The translations under genes were made by a program, and so were the position numbers. Positions 25,941 through 35,030 of a stretch of DNA of 64,000 nucleotides are shown here, piece by piece. Below the pieces are notes generated by a model. That model had not been told where the DNA came from and searched no databases. It saw nothing but the letters and a program-made list of their open reading frames with translations. Source of the DNA: Cyclobacteriaceae bacterium (lineage in GTDB: Bacteria > Bacteroidota > Bacteroidia > Cytophagales > Cyclobacteriaceae). How positions within the stretch are numbered: position 1 is the stretch's first letter; each line of letters opens with the position of its first letter. The stretch lies in NCBI GenBank assembly GCA_016787665.1, contig JAEUUC010000010.1, forward strand, positions 124,001 through 188,000, read 5' to 3'.

Positions 25941-26959
25941 AAACCAAACTGCGCCTTTTAACCGTAGTCGCCTGCGTATTCCTTGGAATCGATGGGCAAG
26001 CCCAAACCGTTCCGGTATTGTTTCAGGAAAACAAACCCCTTTCCATTGAGTTTGCCATTTCCATTCGGGAGGTCAAAAAGAACCTTACGGACAGTGTCTA
26101 CTTTCCCGCTCAATTAAGGTACCAGACCGCGGAAGGACGATGGGATTCACTCCCCGTGGGCATGCGGGCGCGCGGAAATTTCAGACGTGAGAATTGTTAC
26201 TATCCGCCTCTGCGGGTAAAGATGAAGAAGAGCGATGCCGCCAACACCCCATTTGCCGGGAACAAGAATCTGAAACTGGTGTTGCCCTGCCAGAATTCGA
26301 AAGACGCCAATTCGCTAATCCTAAAGGAGTACCTGGGGTACAAACTATATGAACCACATACGCGGTATATTTTTCACACGCGGCTTGTCAACGTCACGCT
26401 GCGCGAGCGGCAGGGCAAACAGATCAAAACCCATCAGCTTGTCGGCTTCTTAATTGAGGATGATGATCTGGTGGCCGAGCGGTTTGACGGTAAGATTCGG
26501 GAGACCACACTACACCCCCTGCAGTTGGAAGACACTACTGCCATTACGCATGATTTCTTCCAGTACATGATATCCAATACCGACTGGTCATCGGTAACCA
26601 GCCATAACATTAAGGTTCTACAGCTGAAACCGGCCCGACATATCCCGCTGGCCTACGACTTTGATATGTCGGGTTTGGTGAATGCCCCGTATGCCAAACC
26701 CAGTCCACTGACCGGCCAGAACACGGTTCGCGACCGCGTTTACCGTGGTTTTTGCCGCAGCGAGCGCATGGTCAGCTATGTGCGGCAACGATATCTCGAG
26801 AAAGAAAACGATGTTAATGCCGTGATCAACGATCATGCTGCGTACTTTTCGGAAAAGCAATTGATTGATATCCGGTCGTTTGTCGGTGAATTTTTTGCCA
26901 CGCTTAAGAACGAGCGTTTATTCAAAGATGCTTTTATTGATCGCTGTCGAAAAAATTAG
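25937..26959 (+). CDS. Exported CotH-like atypical kinase (paralogue 1)
   Basis: A 340-residue protein from TTG 25937, with a signal peptide ending near DGQAQ. The layout fits the CotH kinase family: RARGNFRR at 77-84, strand plus KMKKSDAANTPFAGNKNLKLVLPC to 118, helix EYLGYKLYE at 131-139, GFLIEDDD near 170-177, NTDWSS with D216 and HN at 223-224 (the N-x-D...HN catalytic loop), and YDFD at 240-243 as the metal-binding motif. CotH phosphorylates proteins in spore coats; this relative would act outside the cytoplasm. All key residues look present, but activity is an inference. It is coupled to DUF4956 upstream and is followed 8 bases later by a metallophosphoesterase. Confidence 0.75.
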   Translation: MKTKLRLLTVVACVFLGIDGQAQTVPVLFQENKPLSIEFAISIREVKKNLTDSVYFPAQLRYQTAEGRWDSLPVGMRARGNFRRENCYYPPLRVKMKKSDAANTPFAGNKNLKLVLPCQNSKDANSLILKEYLGYKLYEPHTRYIFHTRLVNVTLRERQGKQIKTHQLVGFLIEDDDLVAERFDGKIRETTLHPLQLEDTTAITHDFFQYMISNTDWSSVTSHNIKVLQLKPARHIPLAYDFDMSGLVNAPYAKPSPLTGQNTVRDRVYRGFCRSERMVSYVRQRYLEKENDVNAVINDHAAYFSEKQLIDIRSFVGEFFATLKNERLFKDAFIDRCRKN

Positions 26960-26967
26960 TTGATATC

Positions 26968-28392
26968 ATGAACGTGAAGGGAACAATCGCTCTGCTGCTG
27001 GCAGCTTCGGCTGCATTTGCCCAACAAGTGTTGGTGCCGCCTTACTTACAACCCGGTAATTATCCGGCCCTGACGAGTGAGGGAAAAGTTTTGATCTGGC
27101 AAACGGACAGCGTGCCCGGCACGTTTATGGTCGAATTCACCACGGGCACTCAATTCGAGCAAGCCAAAAAAATCAGCCGCAGCAAAGTCACCGTTACCCC
27201 GCTTAAACTCAATCAGAAAACCACGTTGCTTTACCGTAGTCAGCTGGGTAAGCTTAAGTTTGACCAGGATTATATCTACCGCGTTCTTCAGAATGGGACA
27301 GTTGTCAGTACGGCCACGTTTCGCACGCGCACCCGAAAACCCGAAACCCGGTTTGCTGTGTTTGGCGATTGCGGGGCACGATCTCCGCAGCAAGCGAAAA
27401 TTTCATGGCTGGTGAATGAACAAAAACCAGACTTTGTACTGGTGACCGGTGATATTGTGTACAACAATGGGCGCGAACAGGAATACCGGAGAAACTTTTT
27501 CCCGTATTACATTTCCGCTAGGTCCGACAGCTCCGTGGGTTCACCGATCATGAAGAACATACCATTCTATATGCTGGTGGGCAATCACGACATTTACAGT
27601 GCTGATCTCGCCAAATACCCTGATGGGCTGGCTTATTTCTATTATAATGATCTACCCTTAAACGGAGCCGTACCTCAGGCAACGATCGAAGTGAAAGGTA
27701 CACCGGCACAGGTCGAGGCGTTTAAAAAAAGTACGCAGCCGCGGTTTCCGCGTATGACGCACTTCTCATTTGATCATGGTAACGTGCACATCGCCTGCCT
27801 GGATGCCAATACGTACATTAATCCCTTAGACCCGGCTGTGATCGATTGGCTGGCCAACGATTTGCGCAACAGCAAAGCAGATTGGAAGATTGTCTCCTAC
27901 CATCACCCCGGTTTTAATTCGAGCAAGGCGCACTACGATTACCAGTTGATGCGCCTGCTTTCACCGGTGCTGGAACAACTGGGTGTTGACATGGTGTTAA
28001 CCGGCCACGTTCACAATTACCAACGCACCTTCCCGCTTACATTTGAGCCAAAGAAAGATTCAACGGGAACGCAATATGTGATTTCAAAAGAAGGAAGGGT
28101 GGACGGAAAATTCACGCTTGACCAGGAGTTTGATGGCGTCACCAAGACAAAACCCAAGGGTATTATTTACATCGTAACGGGTGCGGGGGGTGCAGCCCTT
28201 TATGATAAGGAGATGAGTGCCAAACCCTTTATGTGGAAACATGAGCCGCAGGAAAACTGGGTACCCTTTACGGTAAAAATGGTTTCCGATGTGCACTCCT
28301 ACACGCTCATCGAAACGAAGGGGAAAACACTCCGGCTGCAGCAATTGGATGCCCGAAACCAGTTGATTGATCAGATCACGGTAACCAAATAG
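26968..28392 (+). CDS. Exported purple-acid-phosphatase-like metallophosphoesterase
   Basis: A 474-residue protein from ATG 26968, with a signal peptide ending near AAFAQ. Residues of about 20-125 are the Ig-like N-terminal domain of purple acid phosphatases. The catalytic domain has the five metal-binding blocks: FGDCG, VTGDIVYNNG, VGNHD, SYHHPG and LTGHVHNYQR. The enzyme would hydrolyse phosphate esters outside the cytoplasm using two metal ions. It stands third in a close operon with DUF4956 and the CotH-like kinase, so the operon couples a kinase-like fold with a phosphatase. It converges on the next gene with a gap of only 5 bases. Confidence 0.9.
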   Translation: MNVKGTIALLLAASAAFAQQVLVPPYLQPGNYPALTSEGKVLIWQTDSVPGTFMVEFTTGTQFEQAKKISRSKVTVTPLKLNQKTTLLYRSQLGKLKFDQDYIYRVLQNGTVVSTATFRTRTRKPETRFAVFGDCGARSPQQAKISWLVNEQKPDFVLVTGDIVYNNGREQEYRRNFFPYYISARSDSSVGSPIMKNIPFYMLVGNHDIYSADLAKYPDGLAYFYYNDLPLNGAVPQATIEVKGTPAQVEAFKKSTQPRFPRMTHFSFDHGNVHIACLDANTYINPLDPAVIDWLANDLRNSKADWKIVSYHHPGFNSSKAHYDYQLMRLLSPVLEQLGVDMVLTGHVHNYQRTFPLTFEPKKDSTGTQYVISKEGRVDGKFTLDQEFDGVTKTKPKGIIYIVTGAGGAALYDKEMSAKPFMWKHEPQENWVPFTVKMVSDVHSYTLIETKGKTLRLQQLDARNQLIDQITVTK

Positions 28393-28397
28393 GGCCG

Positions 28398-30077
28398 CTA
28401 TTCCTTTTTGAGCACGATTTGGAAAACGGTTTCATCCTCGGAGCTGGTGCCGGTAATGGCACCCGCAAAGATCACATCGAACCACCGGGTTTCCAGCGCC
28501 AACAAAGCTGCAAACGGGAACAGGGCACACAACTGCCCGGGGGGCGCAAATTCCTCTAACCGATCCAGCCGGTGAAGCGTCTCGCACGGATTAAACGAAT
28601 TACGGCTCAGGGGGCCGGCATGGATCGCCACACGCCACGAATTGCTCTCGGTAACGGGTGGCAATGAACTGAGCAGTTGGCGAATAAAATTAAAGGCGGG
28701 CGTTGGATACTCAAAGGCAAAGGTATAGCGCATACCGTGTTGGTCGATCCTCACATTTCCATCGGCCAGGACTTCATCCCGAATCTCATCAAACTTGCTT
28801 TGATCAATCGGGTTGAGATGAGTCAAGTCCACCCGAATCAGGTATTGCACCGGCCGCGCCAGCAAGACTTCGGCTGATGCCGGTCTTGGCGCACTCATAC
28901 CCGTTGTCGGAGCCAGGTAGTTCTCCGGGTTGATGTTCATGATGTTGGCTGAAAACGGCCAATGGCTAAGCGCATCGCGCGTTCCACCTTCCTTGCGCTG
29001 CAAATCGGTTTCCGAGAGCACCGTCAGCAGATAAGGTTCCGTGTGGTACGTTCGGCTACGCAGCACGGCCGCACCGAAAATGATCTTGCTTTGGAACGAG
29101 AAGAGATCATCGTGACCGTTATAGGGCTCGTGTGTCAGGAACGTGTAGGGCACATGTTTCAGGAGGTTTCTGAATCGCTCCACCCAGTGATCCCCGGCAA
29201 ACCGCAGGCTGATATTCTCAAAGTCATCTTCTTTGAACGGCAGTAGGGCGTTCACCTCTCCACCCAGCTCCAATAGTGCCTCCGCAAACAAAATGTCGCT
29301 ACCACAGGCCAGCGAGCAAAAACCTACCTGAAGTTGCATTGCGCGTATGCTGGCTTTGATGGCCTCTTTGATGGTACCCTCGAGCGAGGCCGGCAGGCGG
29401 GGAGTGGCCCGGCCGGGGCGATCGATCATATGGCCTACGAAAGCGGCCACGCGTGGCGGGCTGAATAACTTCGAGATTTCACGCGGAACCGCAATGAAGT
29501 GGCTCAGCAACCAAAGCTGATTGTGAACGGTTGCCACTTTTCCCCAATCTGTTCCGGCTGCTCTGCGCACGGAGCTGTAATAGTCAATGGCTTTGTCTTG
29601 CTTTTTCAGCAGCAGGTTGGCCTCCGCCAAGGTTGCCATCTGCCAAAAATCCTCCGTTTCGGCTGGTATGCCCGCGGCCACTTGCGCAGCAATTTCTTTC
29701 GCCTTTGACGCCTGCATCAACATGGCAGACATGGCGGCTGCATTGATGCCGGTATAATAGTTGCCGGTAGCCTGAAAATTTTTGAGATACGTGTCGCGTG
29801 CCTGCTGCGCAAACGGGGTATGATGATTCTTTTTGAACAGCTCTTTGTAGATACCCCCCAAGATGCCGGCCGCCTCGGGGTTATTGACATTGCTGCGGTA
29901 GTAAGGCTCCAGGTAATCGCGCGCAGCCTCCGGTGCTCCGGACTTGGACAAGGCGAGGGCATAGAGTTGCTTTAGCCTTCCATCCGGGGTTACTCGCAAC
30001 GCTTGCTCCGCCTGCACCCGCGCCTCCAGGTACCGACCACGGTGCAGGAGTTCCTGAATGTCTTCAACTGTCGGCAT
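28398..30077 (-). CDS. TPR/DUF4071 protein with SLOG-like and cyclase-like domains
   Basis: A 559-residue protein from ATG 30077. Residues 1-190 are TPR-like helices of the TRAFs-binding (DUF4071) kind (EARVQAEQALRVTPDGRLKQLYALALSKSG). From about 210 to 400 there is a nucleotide-binding-like domain (AAFVGHMIDRPGR, then GFCSLACGSDILFAEALLELGG), similar to SLOG-superfamily ligand-binding domains. The C-terminus from about 420 resembles an adenylate/guanylate cyclase fold: RVDLTHLN for the first metal region, RVAIHAGPLSRN, and PPGQLCALFPFAALLALE. The metal-binding aspartates of active cyclases are not clearly present, so it may be a sensor rather than an enzyme. It is cytosolic, with no signal peptide. 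The combination suggests signalling, perhaps stress or immunity; the ligand and output are unknown. Confidence 0.65.
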   Translation of the reverse strand: MPTVEDIQELLHRGRYLEARVQAEQALRVTPDGRLKQLYALALSKSGAPEAARDYLEPYYRSNVNNPEAAGILGGIYKELFKKNHHTPFAQQARDTYLKNFQATGNYYTGINAAAMSAMLMQASKAKEIAAQVAAGIPAETEDFWQMATLAEANLLLKKQDKAIDYYSSVRRAAGTDWGKVATVHNQLWLLSHFIAVPREISKLFSPPRVAAFVGHMIDRPGRATPRLPASLEGTIKEAIKASIRAMQLQVGFCSLACGSDILFAEALLELGGEVNALLPFKEDDFENISLRFAGDHWVERFRNLLKHVPYTFLTHEPYNGHDDLFSFQSKIIFGAAVLRSRTYHTEPYLLTVLSETDLQRKEGGTRDALSHWPFSANIMNINPENYLAPTTGMSAPRPASAEVLLARPVQYLIRVDLTHLNPIDQSKFDEIRDEVLADGNVRIDQHGMRYTFAFEYPTPAFNFIRQLLSSLPPVTESNSWRVAIHAGPLSRNSFNPCETLHRLDRLEEFAPPGQLCALFPFAALLALETRWFDVIFAGAITGTSSEDETVFQIVLKKE

Positions 30078-30309
30078 ATGATGATAGGTGAAATCGAGTT
30101 GGTAAGATACAAGTTTCCTGAGGGTTATCGAGAAGTTGAAAAATGGATATTACATGTCAACTCATGACCTGAAATTTAATTGCCTTTTTTAAACGAATTG
30201 GCCGAACCCATAGCGGCCCGCGCCCGTTGCCTAAGTGTAGCCTTGTGCTAACAAGGTTACCATGAATGTTCTGAAAACTTCAGAACCGTTGTTCAAAACA
30301 TGGTACCAT

Positions 30310-30561
30310 ATGAACACAACAGGAAAAGTATTGGTTGGTGTGCTGGCCGGTGCAGCCGCTGGGCTGCTAACAGGTATCTTAATGGCACCCGATAGCGGAA
30401 AAAAGACGCGTGAAAAACTGCTGGGTAAAACCAAAGACTTGAAGAACAAGACCCAGGAGACGCTGGATGATGCAAAGCGTACGTACAACAAGAAGATGGA
30501 AACTTTTGCCGGAGAGGGAAAATCGAGCATCGATTATCTAAAAGACACCCTGAAGGTTTAG
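30310..30561 (+). CDS. YtxH-domain small membrane protein
   Basis: An 83-residue protein from ATG 30310; an ATG at 30262 in frame adds a tail without signal character. A single hydrophobic, glycine- and alanine-rich helix (TGKVLVGVLAGAAAGLLTGILMAPDSGKKTR) is followed by the MAPxSGxxTR motif and a lysine-rich coiled coil (LGKTKDLKNKTQETLDDAKRTYNKK). This is typical of YtxH-family stress proteins, which are membrane-anchored with a cytoplasmic helix. The gene is monocistronic with its own terminator. Confidence 0.85.
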   Translation: MNTTGKVLVGVLAGAAAGLLTGILMAPDSGKKTREKLLGKTKDLKNKTQETLDDAKRTYNKKMETFAGEGKSSIDYLKDTLKV

Positions 30562-30589
30562 CTGGTTTCCTTGAGTTTTCACTTGCGAG

Positions 30590-30621
30590 ACACCGCCCCC
30601 AAAGGCGGTGTTTCTTTTTTT
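30590..30621 (+). terminator. Rho-independent terminator after the YtxH gene
   Basis: Perfect 8-bp stem ACACCGCC/GGCGGTGT with a CCCAAA loop and a TTTCTTTTTTT tail. It lies between the + strand YtxH gene and the minus-strand CotH-like gene. Confidence 0.85.
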
Positions 30622-30638
30622 ATGGCTGCAACAACGGG

Positions 30639-31676
30639 TCAGGGCTTCAGTCCCTTAATCACCACGTTTCCGGTTCCCGTAGGATCGCAGGGGTACATCA
30701 ACACTTCCTTCAGGCGATTTTTGTTGCTTAGCATTTTAAAAAAACCCTCCAGGTACCCCTGCACAAATTTTCCCGATGTATCATCCAGGTACCCGGCTTG
30801 CCGGCACACATTAAAAAAGGCTTCTCGTTTCGATTGAAATTCGGCAATAACCGGATCAAAGTGCTTAACATCGGGTTGACATGTTCCCCGGTACCTGCGC
30901 TCGCGCACCGAACTGAGCTCCAGCTCAGCAGCCGGCCGCGCATAGGGGGCTGATACTAAGCCACTGTGATCGAAATCATAAGGCACGGGTACGGGATTCA
31001 CCGAATTTTTTGACCACATGAGTTTGATGTTTTGCCGGTACTGTACCGACCAGTCGGTATTACCTATCATCAGTTGAAACATGGCCATGCGCAAAAAGTC
31101 CTCCGGATTTGTGTCCTCGGGTCGCACCACCAGGTCGCCACGCAGTACCATGTCGTTTCGCGCAGCCATTTCGCTCTCATCTTCCAGAAGAATCCCGGCA
31201 ATGGGTTTGGATAAGCGGTCGTTTTCCAGAAACTGCACCTCTACCCTTCGTGCGCGGAAACTTTTTGGGGTAAGCACCTGATATAGCTTATACGCGACAA
31301 ACTCACGCTCAACATACTTCTCCCCCTGACATGGCAAAACGAGTTTTAGTTTATTTTGCCTATTGAATAATGTACCCTTCACCGCTTCAGATGAAAAATT
31401 GAGCAGCACCGGTGGATAGGTGCACGCCCCGGACTGCCGCCTGAAGTGCCCCCGTGTACGTGCCCGGATTGGAATCGTATCCCACTGCTCGGCTTCTCTC
31501 CATATCAATGACATGGGGTAGTAGGTTGGGTCATCCTTCCGGTCGCGGAGAAGCTGGCGTACATCACCGGATAGCACCAGGTGAAGCACCGAATCAGAAT
31601 CAAACAAACCAGAAGCCTGGCTACAGGATGGTGTAACTCGCAAAAGGAGTAAAACCAGGACCAGCCATTTATACAT
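30639..31676 (-). CDS. Exported CotH-like atypical kinase (paralogue 2)
   Basis: A 345-residue protein from ATG 31676; TTG 31682 is the alternative start. It has a signal peptide ending near PSCSQ. It is clearly related to 25937-26959: RTRGHFRR at about 73-80, LKLVLPC, EFVAYKLYQ, GILLEDESE, GNTDWS with a QN instead of HN, PYDFDHSGLVSAPYA, and VRERRYRGTC. The catalytic-loop H-N pair of CotH-like kinases is replaced by Q-N, so activity may be altered. It stands alone on the minus strand between two terminators, away from its DUF4956 partner, and probably arose by local duplication. Confidence 0.7.
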   Translation of the reverse strand: MYKWLVLVLLLLRVTPSCSQASGLFDSDSVLHLVLSGDVRQLLRDRKDDPTYYPMSLIWREAEQWDTIPIRARTRGHFRRQSGACTYPPVLLNFSSEAVKGTLFNRQNKLKLVLPCQGEKYVEREFVAYKLYQVLTPKSFRARRVEVQFLENDRLSKPIAGILLEDESEMAARNDMVLRGDLVVRPEDTNPEDFLRMAMFQLMIGNTDWSVQYRQNIKLMWSKNSVNPVPVPYDFDHSGLVSAPYARPAAELELSSVRERRYRGTCQPDVKHFDPVIAEFQSKREAFFNVCRQAGYLDDTSGKFVQGYLEGFFKMLSNKNRLKEVLMYPCDPTGTGNVVIKGLKP

Positions 31677-31724
31677 GTGCAAACAAGTTAAGAAACAATC
31701 GGTTGGCTTACCATAAGCGCGAAG

Positions 31725-31753
31725 AAAAAAAGGCTGCCATTGGCAGCCTTTTT
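31725..31753. terminator. Bidirectional terminator-like hairpin
   Basis: AAAAAGGCTGCCA and TTGGCAGCCTTTTT form a near-perfect hairpin with A and T runs on both sides. It lies between the CotH-like gene and the end of the second propeller gene, both minus-strand, so in practice it ends the propeller transcript. Confidence 0.8.
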
Positions 31754-31768
31754 CACGATCCGGATTAA

Positions 31769-34700
31769 TCAGTTATTAATCTCTTGCTCCTTTGGTTCTG
31801 CCACCAATGCAGGCATATTCTTTTCGCGGAATAACTTGTTGTAGTTTCCTATGTCAATTTGAATCAACTGATTCATCTGTTGCTTGTAGCGGGTCCAGTC
31901 GGCCTGCACATCGCGACCACGATCCTGCACCCCTTTGGTTAAGCGCGGATCGTGCGTATCGGCTACGCTGCGCAACTGTAAAAACTCTGCATTCAGTTTG
32001 TTCGGGAAGTTGATGACATCCTGGAAGTTCTTGCTTCGGGGCTCAACCAGGTTGCTCTCCCACTTCTCAATTTTCTTCACCAGGTCTTTCCCGGTATTCA
32101 CCAGGTCCTTAGCGTCCGCATTATCCTTAAGCGATTCGTTGTACGTTTCGATTTGCTTTTTCACCTGCCGCATGCGGTTTACGGCCTTGTGCAGTTCATC
32201 AAATTGCTCACTGGCCTGCCGTAAGAATTCCTGCTGAGCCGCCCACTCCGCGGCTGTGGCCTTCACATGGGGATCGGAAATGATTTCCAACTCCGTCTCG
32301 GAAGACTGCCCCTTGTACGCAATGCGGGCTTTATACTTGCCCGGTGCAACGCGATAGCCGCTGTGATCGCCATACACAAAAACACCGGGCACGCCCGTCA
32401 AAGCCTCGGTGCGGAAATCCCACGCAAAGCGATTGAGGCCAGCCTCAGCGGGAATGGTTTGCTTGGCGGGAGGGCCGCCCGGCCAGGGTTTGAAACCGTC
32501 ATCGGCCTTGTTTGAATATGAACGAATCACACGACCGTTCAGGTCCATAATCTGTAAGGTGACCTTGGCGGTATCGGCCTTCTCCTTCAAATAATAATCG
32601 AGGATAACGCCATTCAGCGGATTGCGGCCGAGGCCTGGTATATCACCGAAGTAGGCCGGAATGGTAACCGATGACAACCGATAGGTAGGCTTGGGAGAAA
32701 ACACTTTCACCACTGCATCGCCAAATGCGCCTTTGCTTTGCTGGATAGCTGACAGATCATCCAAAATCCAGAAGGAACGACCAGCGGTGGCCGCCACCAG
32801 GTCATTGTCGCGGATGGTTAAGTCCGTAACGGGCACCACCGGCAGGTTGAGCTGGAACTTGCTGAAGTTTACACCCCCATTGTAAGAAATGTAAAAGCCC
32901 CGCTCCGAACCGGCATAAAGCAGATCTTTCACCTTTTTATCCTCACGTATCACTTTGATAAAGTCATCGGTCTCTACACCGGTTCCAATCTTCGTCCAGG
33001 TCTTGCCGTAGTCAACCGACTTATACGTCATGTTGCTATAGTCGCTGAACTTATAGCGCGAAGCCGAAATGTAAACGGTGCCTTTTTCGTGAGGCGACAC
33101 TTCGATGGAGTGAATCATGCCTTCCGGCAAACCGGCTGGCGTCACGTTGCTCCAGTTCTTGCCGCCATCGCGCGTCAGGTGTACCAATCCACAATCACTG
33201 CCGGTGTAAATAACGCCCGGCTCGTGAGGCGACTCCATCACATAATAGATCGTATTGTAGTTCTCTCCGCCCGCGCCTTCATTGGTAATGGGCCCACCGC
33301 TTACATCCTGTTTGGTTGAGTCATTGCGCGTAAGGTCCGGGCTAATCACTTCCCAACTCATACCCCCGTTGGTGGTACGGAACAGCACGTTGCCCGCATG
33401 ATACATAACCTTTGGGTCGTGCGGAGAGTTGAGAAAGGGCGCGTTCCAGTTAAACCGATATTTCATTTTCTTGGGCGCGAAGGCAAGATTCGTTGACGGG
33501 TATTCCTGAATATCTTTGGTCTCACCCGTGCGCAGGTCAAGTACATCAATCTGACCTTGGTAACAACCGCCAAAAAGCAACTGTGGATCATTCGGATTGT
33601 CGAAGGCGACCCAGGCACTTTCACATCCAGGTCCGTTTGTCCAGTCCTTATCGGTGATACCAAAACTTCCGTTGCGGCTTGGCGTGGCTACTGAAGAGTT
33701 GTCTTGCTGGCCACCATAAACCCAGTAGGGAAAACGATTATCGGCAATAACGCGGTAAAACTGTGCCGTAGCCTGATTATTGATGGGCGACCAGGTGCGT
33801 CCGGTGTTGTAGGTAATTTCACCCCCGCCATCATCGGCCAGCGCCAGGTTTTGATTATTTTTTGGATTGATCCACAGGTCATGCGTGTCGCCATGACCCA
33901 CCCGGATATTCGCAAAGCTACGGCCACCATCAATCGAACGCATCATGGGCGCATTGAGCACGTACACCACATCGGCATTGACCGGATCAGCAAAGATCTC
34001 CATGTAGTACCATGAGCGGGCCGTCAGCGTCTGGTCGTTGGTCATGAGGTTCCATTTCTTGCCGCCATCATCACTTCGATAAACACCGGCTTTCGATTTT
34101 TCGGCTTCCACAATGGCGAATACCCGATTCGGATTCGCGCGTGAAACACTGATGCCAATCTTACCCATCTCTTTGGGCAGGCCGTCATTGATTTTATTCC
34201 ACGTTTCACCACCATCGGTCGACTTCCATACGGAGCAACCGGCACCACCGCTCTCCACTTTCCACGGGTAACGCCTGTGTTGCCAGGTGGCCGCATACAA
34301 TATGCGGGGATTGGTCATGTCCAACGTGAGAGACGATGCCCCCGAGTTCTCATCCACAAACAAGACGCGTTTCCAGGTAGCACCCCCATCAGTTGACTTG
34401 TAGACACCACGCTCGGCATTGGGGCCATGCACCGTTCCTTGTGCGGCAACATACACGACATCCGGATTACCCGGATGGACGACAACATCCGAAATATGAC
34501 GCGTTTTTTCGAGGCCGATATTTTTCCATGTCTTGCCTCCATCGGTTGATTTGTAAACCCCATCGCCATAGGAGGTCATTACACCCCGCACTGCGTGCTC
34601 ACCCGTGCCTACATAAATCACATTGGGGTCGCTCTCACTCACGGCAATATCACCGATGGAACCAACCTTGAAAAATCCATCGGAAATGTTGCGCCAGGTC

Positions 34701-34960
34701 ATGCCGCCATCATCGGTTTTGCCCACCCCACCACCGGTATAGCCGACATAGTACGTCATGGCATCCAGCGGATGTCCGGCAATGGTATTGGCACGGCCTC
34801 CGCGAAAGGGGCCGATGTTTCGCCATTTCAAGCCCTTAAACTGATCAGCATTTATTGACGGGCCGCCAGGCTGCACAGCCGGTTTGGCCTTGCTTTTTTG
34901 CGCCCAACCGGTTGATGATATCAACAGGCACAATGAAAACAAATAGAGAAAACGCTTCAT
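31769..34960 (-). CDS. Large exported sortilin/BNR-type beta-propeller protein (paralogue 2)
   Basis: A 1063-residue protein from ATG 34960, with a signal peptide ending near TGWAQ. The same layout as 22037-25183: blades with the S-x-D-G-G motif ([41 protein letters not shown]), matching phrases ([34 protein letters not shown]), then a beta region ([21 protein letters not shown]) and a helical tail. The two proteins share domain order and many phrases, so they are paralogues of the same kind. A role as a periplasmic or surface protein, possibly polysaccharide- or protein-binding, is inferred. Both lie beside CotH-like and metallophosphatase genes. Confidence 0.85.
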   Translation of the reverse strand: MKRFLYLFSLCLLISSTGWAQKSKAKPAVQPGGPSINADQFKGLKWRNIGPFRGGRANTIAGHPLDAMTYYVGYTGGGVGKTDDGGMTWRNISDGFFKVGSIGDIAVSESDPNVIYVGTGEHAVRGVMTSYGDGVYKSTDGGKTWKNIGLEKTRHISDVVVHPGNPDVVYVAAQGTVHGPNAERGVYKSTDGGATWKRVLFVDENSGASSLTLDMTNPRILYAATWQHRRYPWKVESGGAGCSVWKSTDGGETWNKINDGLPKEMGKIGISVSRANPNRVFAIVEAEKSKAGVYRSDDGGKKWNLMTNDQTLTARSWYYMEIFADPVNADVVYVLNAPMMRSIDGGRSFANIRVGHGDTHDLWINPKNNQNLALADDGGGEITYNTGRTWSPINNQATAQFYRVIADNRFPYWVYGGQQDNSSVATPSRNGSFGITDKDWTNGPGCESAWVAFDNPNDPQLLFGGCYQGQIDVLDLRTGETKDIQEYPSTNLAFAPKKMKYRFNWNAPFLNSPHDPKVMYHAGNVLFRTTNGGMSWEVISPDLTRNDSTKQDVSGGPITNEGAGGENYNTIYYVMESPHEPGVIYTGSDCGLVHLTRDGGKNWSNVTPAGLPEGMIHSIEVSPHEKGTVYISASRYKFSDYSNMTYKSVDYGKTWTKIGTGVETDDFIKVIREDKKVKDLLYAGSERGFYISYNGGVNFSKFQLNLPVVPVTDLTIRDNDLVAATAGRSFWILDDLSAIQQSKGAFGDAVVKVFSPKPTYRLSSVTIPAYFGDIPGLGRNPLNGVILDYYLKEKADTAKVTLQIMDLNGRVIRSYSNKADDGFKPWPGGPPAKQTIPAEAGLNRFAWDFRTEALTGVPGVFVYGDHSGYRVAPGKYKARIAYKGQSSETELEIISDPHVKATAAEWAAQQEFLRQASEQFDELHKAVNRMRQVKKQIETYNESLKDNADAKDLVNTGKDLVKKIEKWESNLVEPRSKNFQDVINFPNKLNAEFLQLRSVADTHDPRLTKGVQDRGRDVQADWTRYKQQMNQLIQIDIGNYNKLFREKNMPALVAEPKEQEINN

Positions 34961-35030
34961 ACGGATTTAGATTTATTTCTCAGAGTTAAGGAAAAAGCAA
35001 AAAAGAACCTACTGGATTTTGGTGAGCGGT

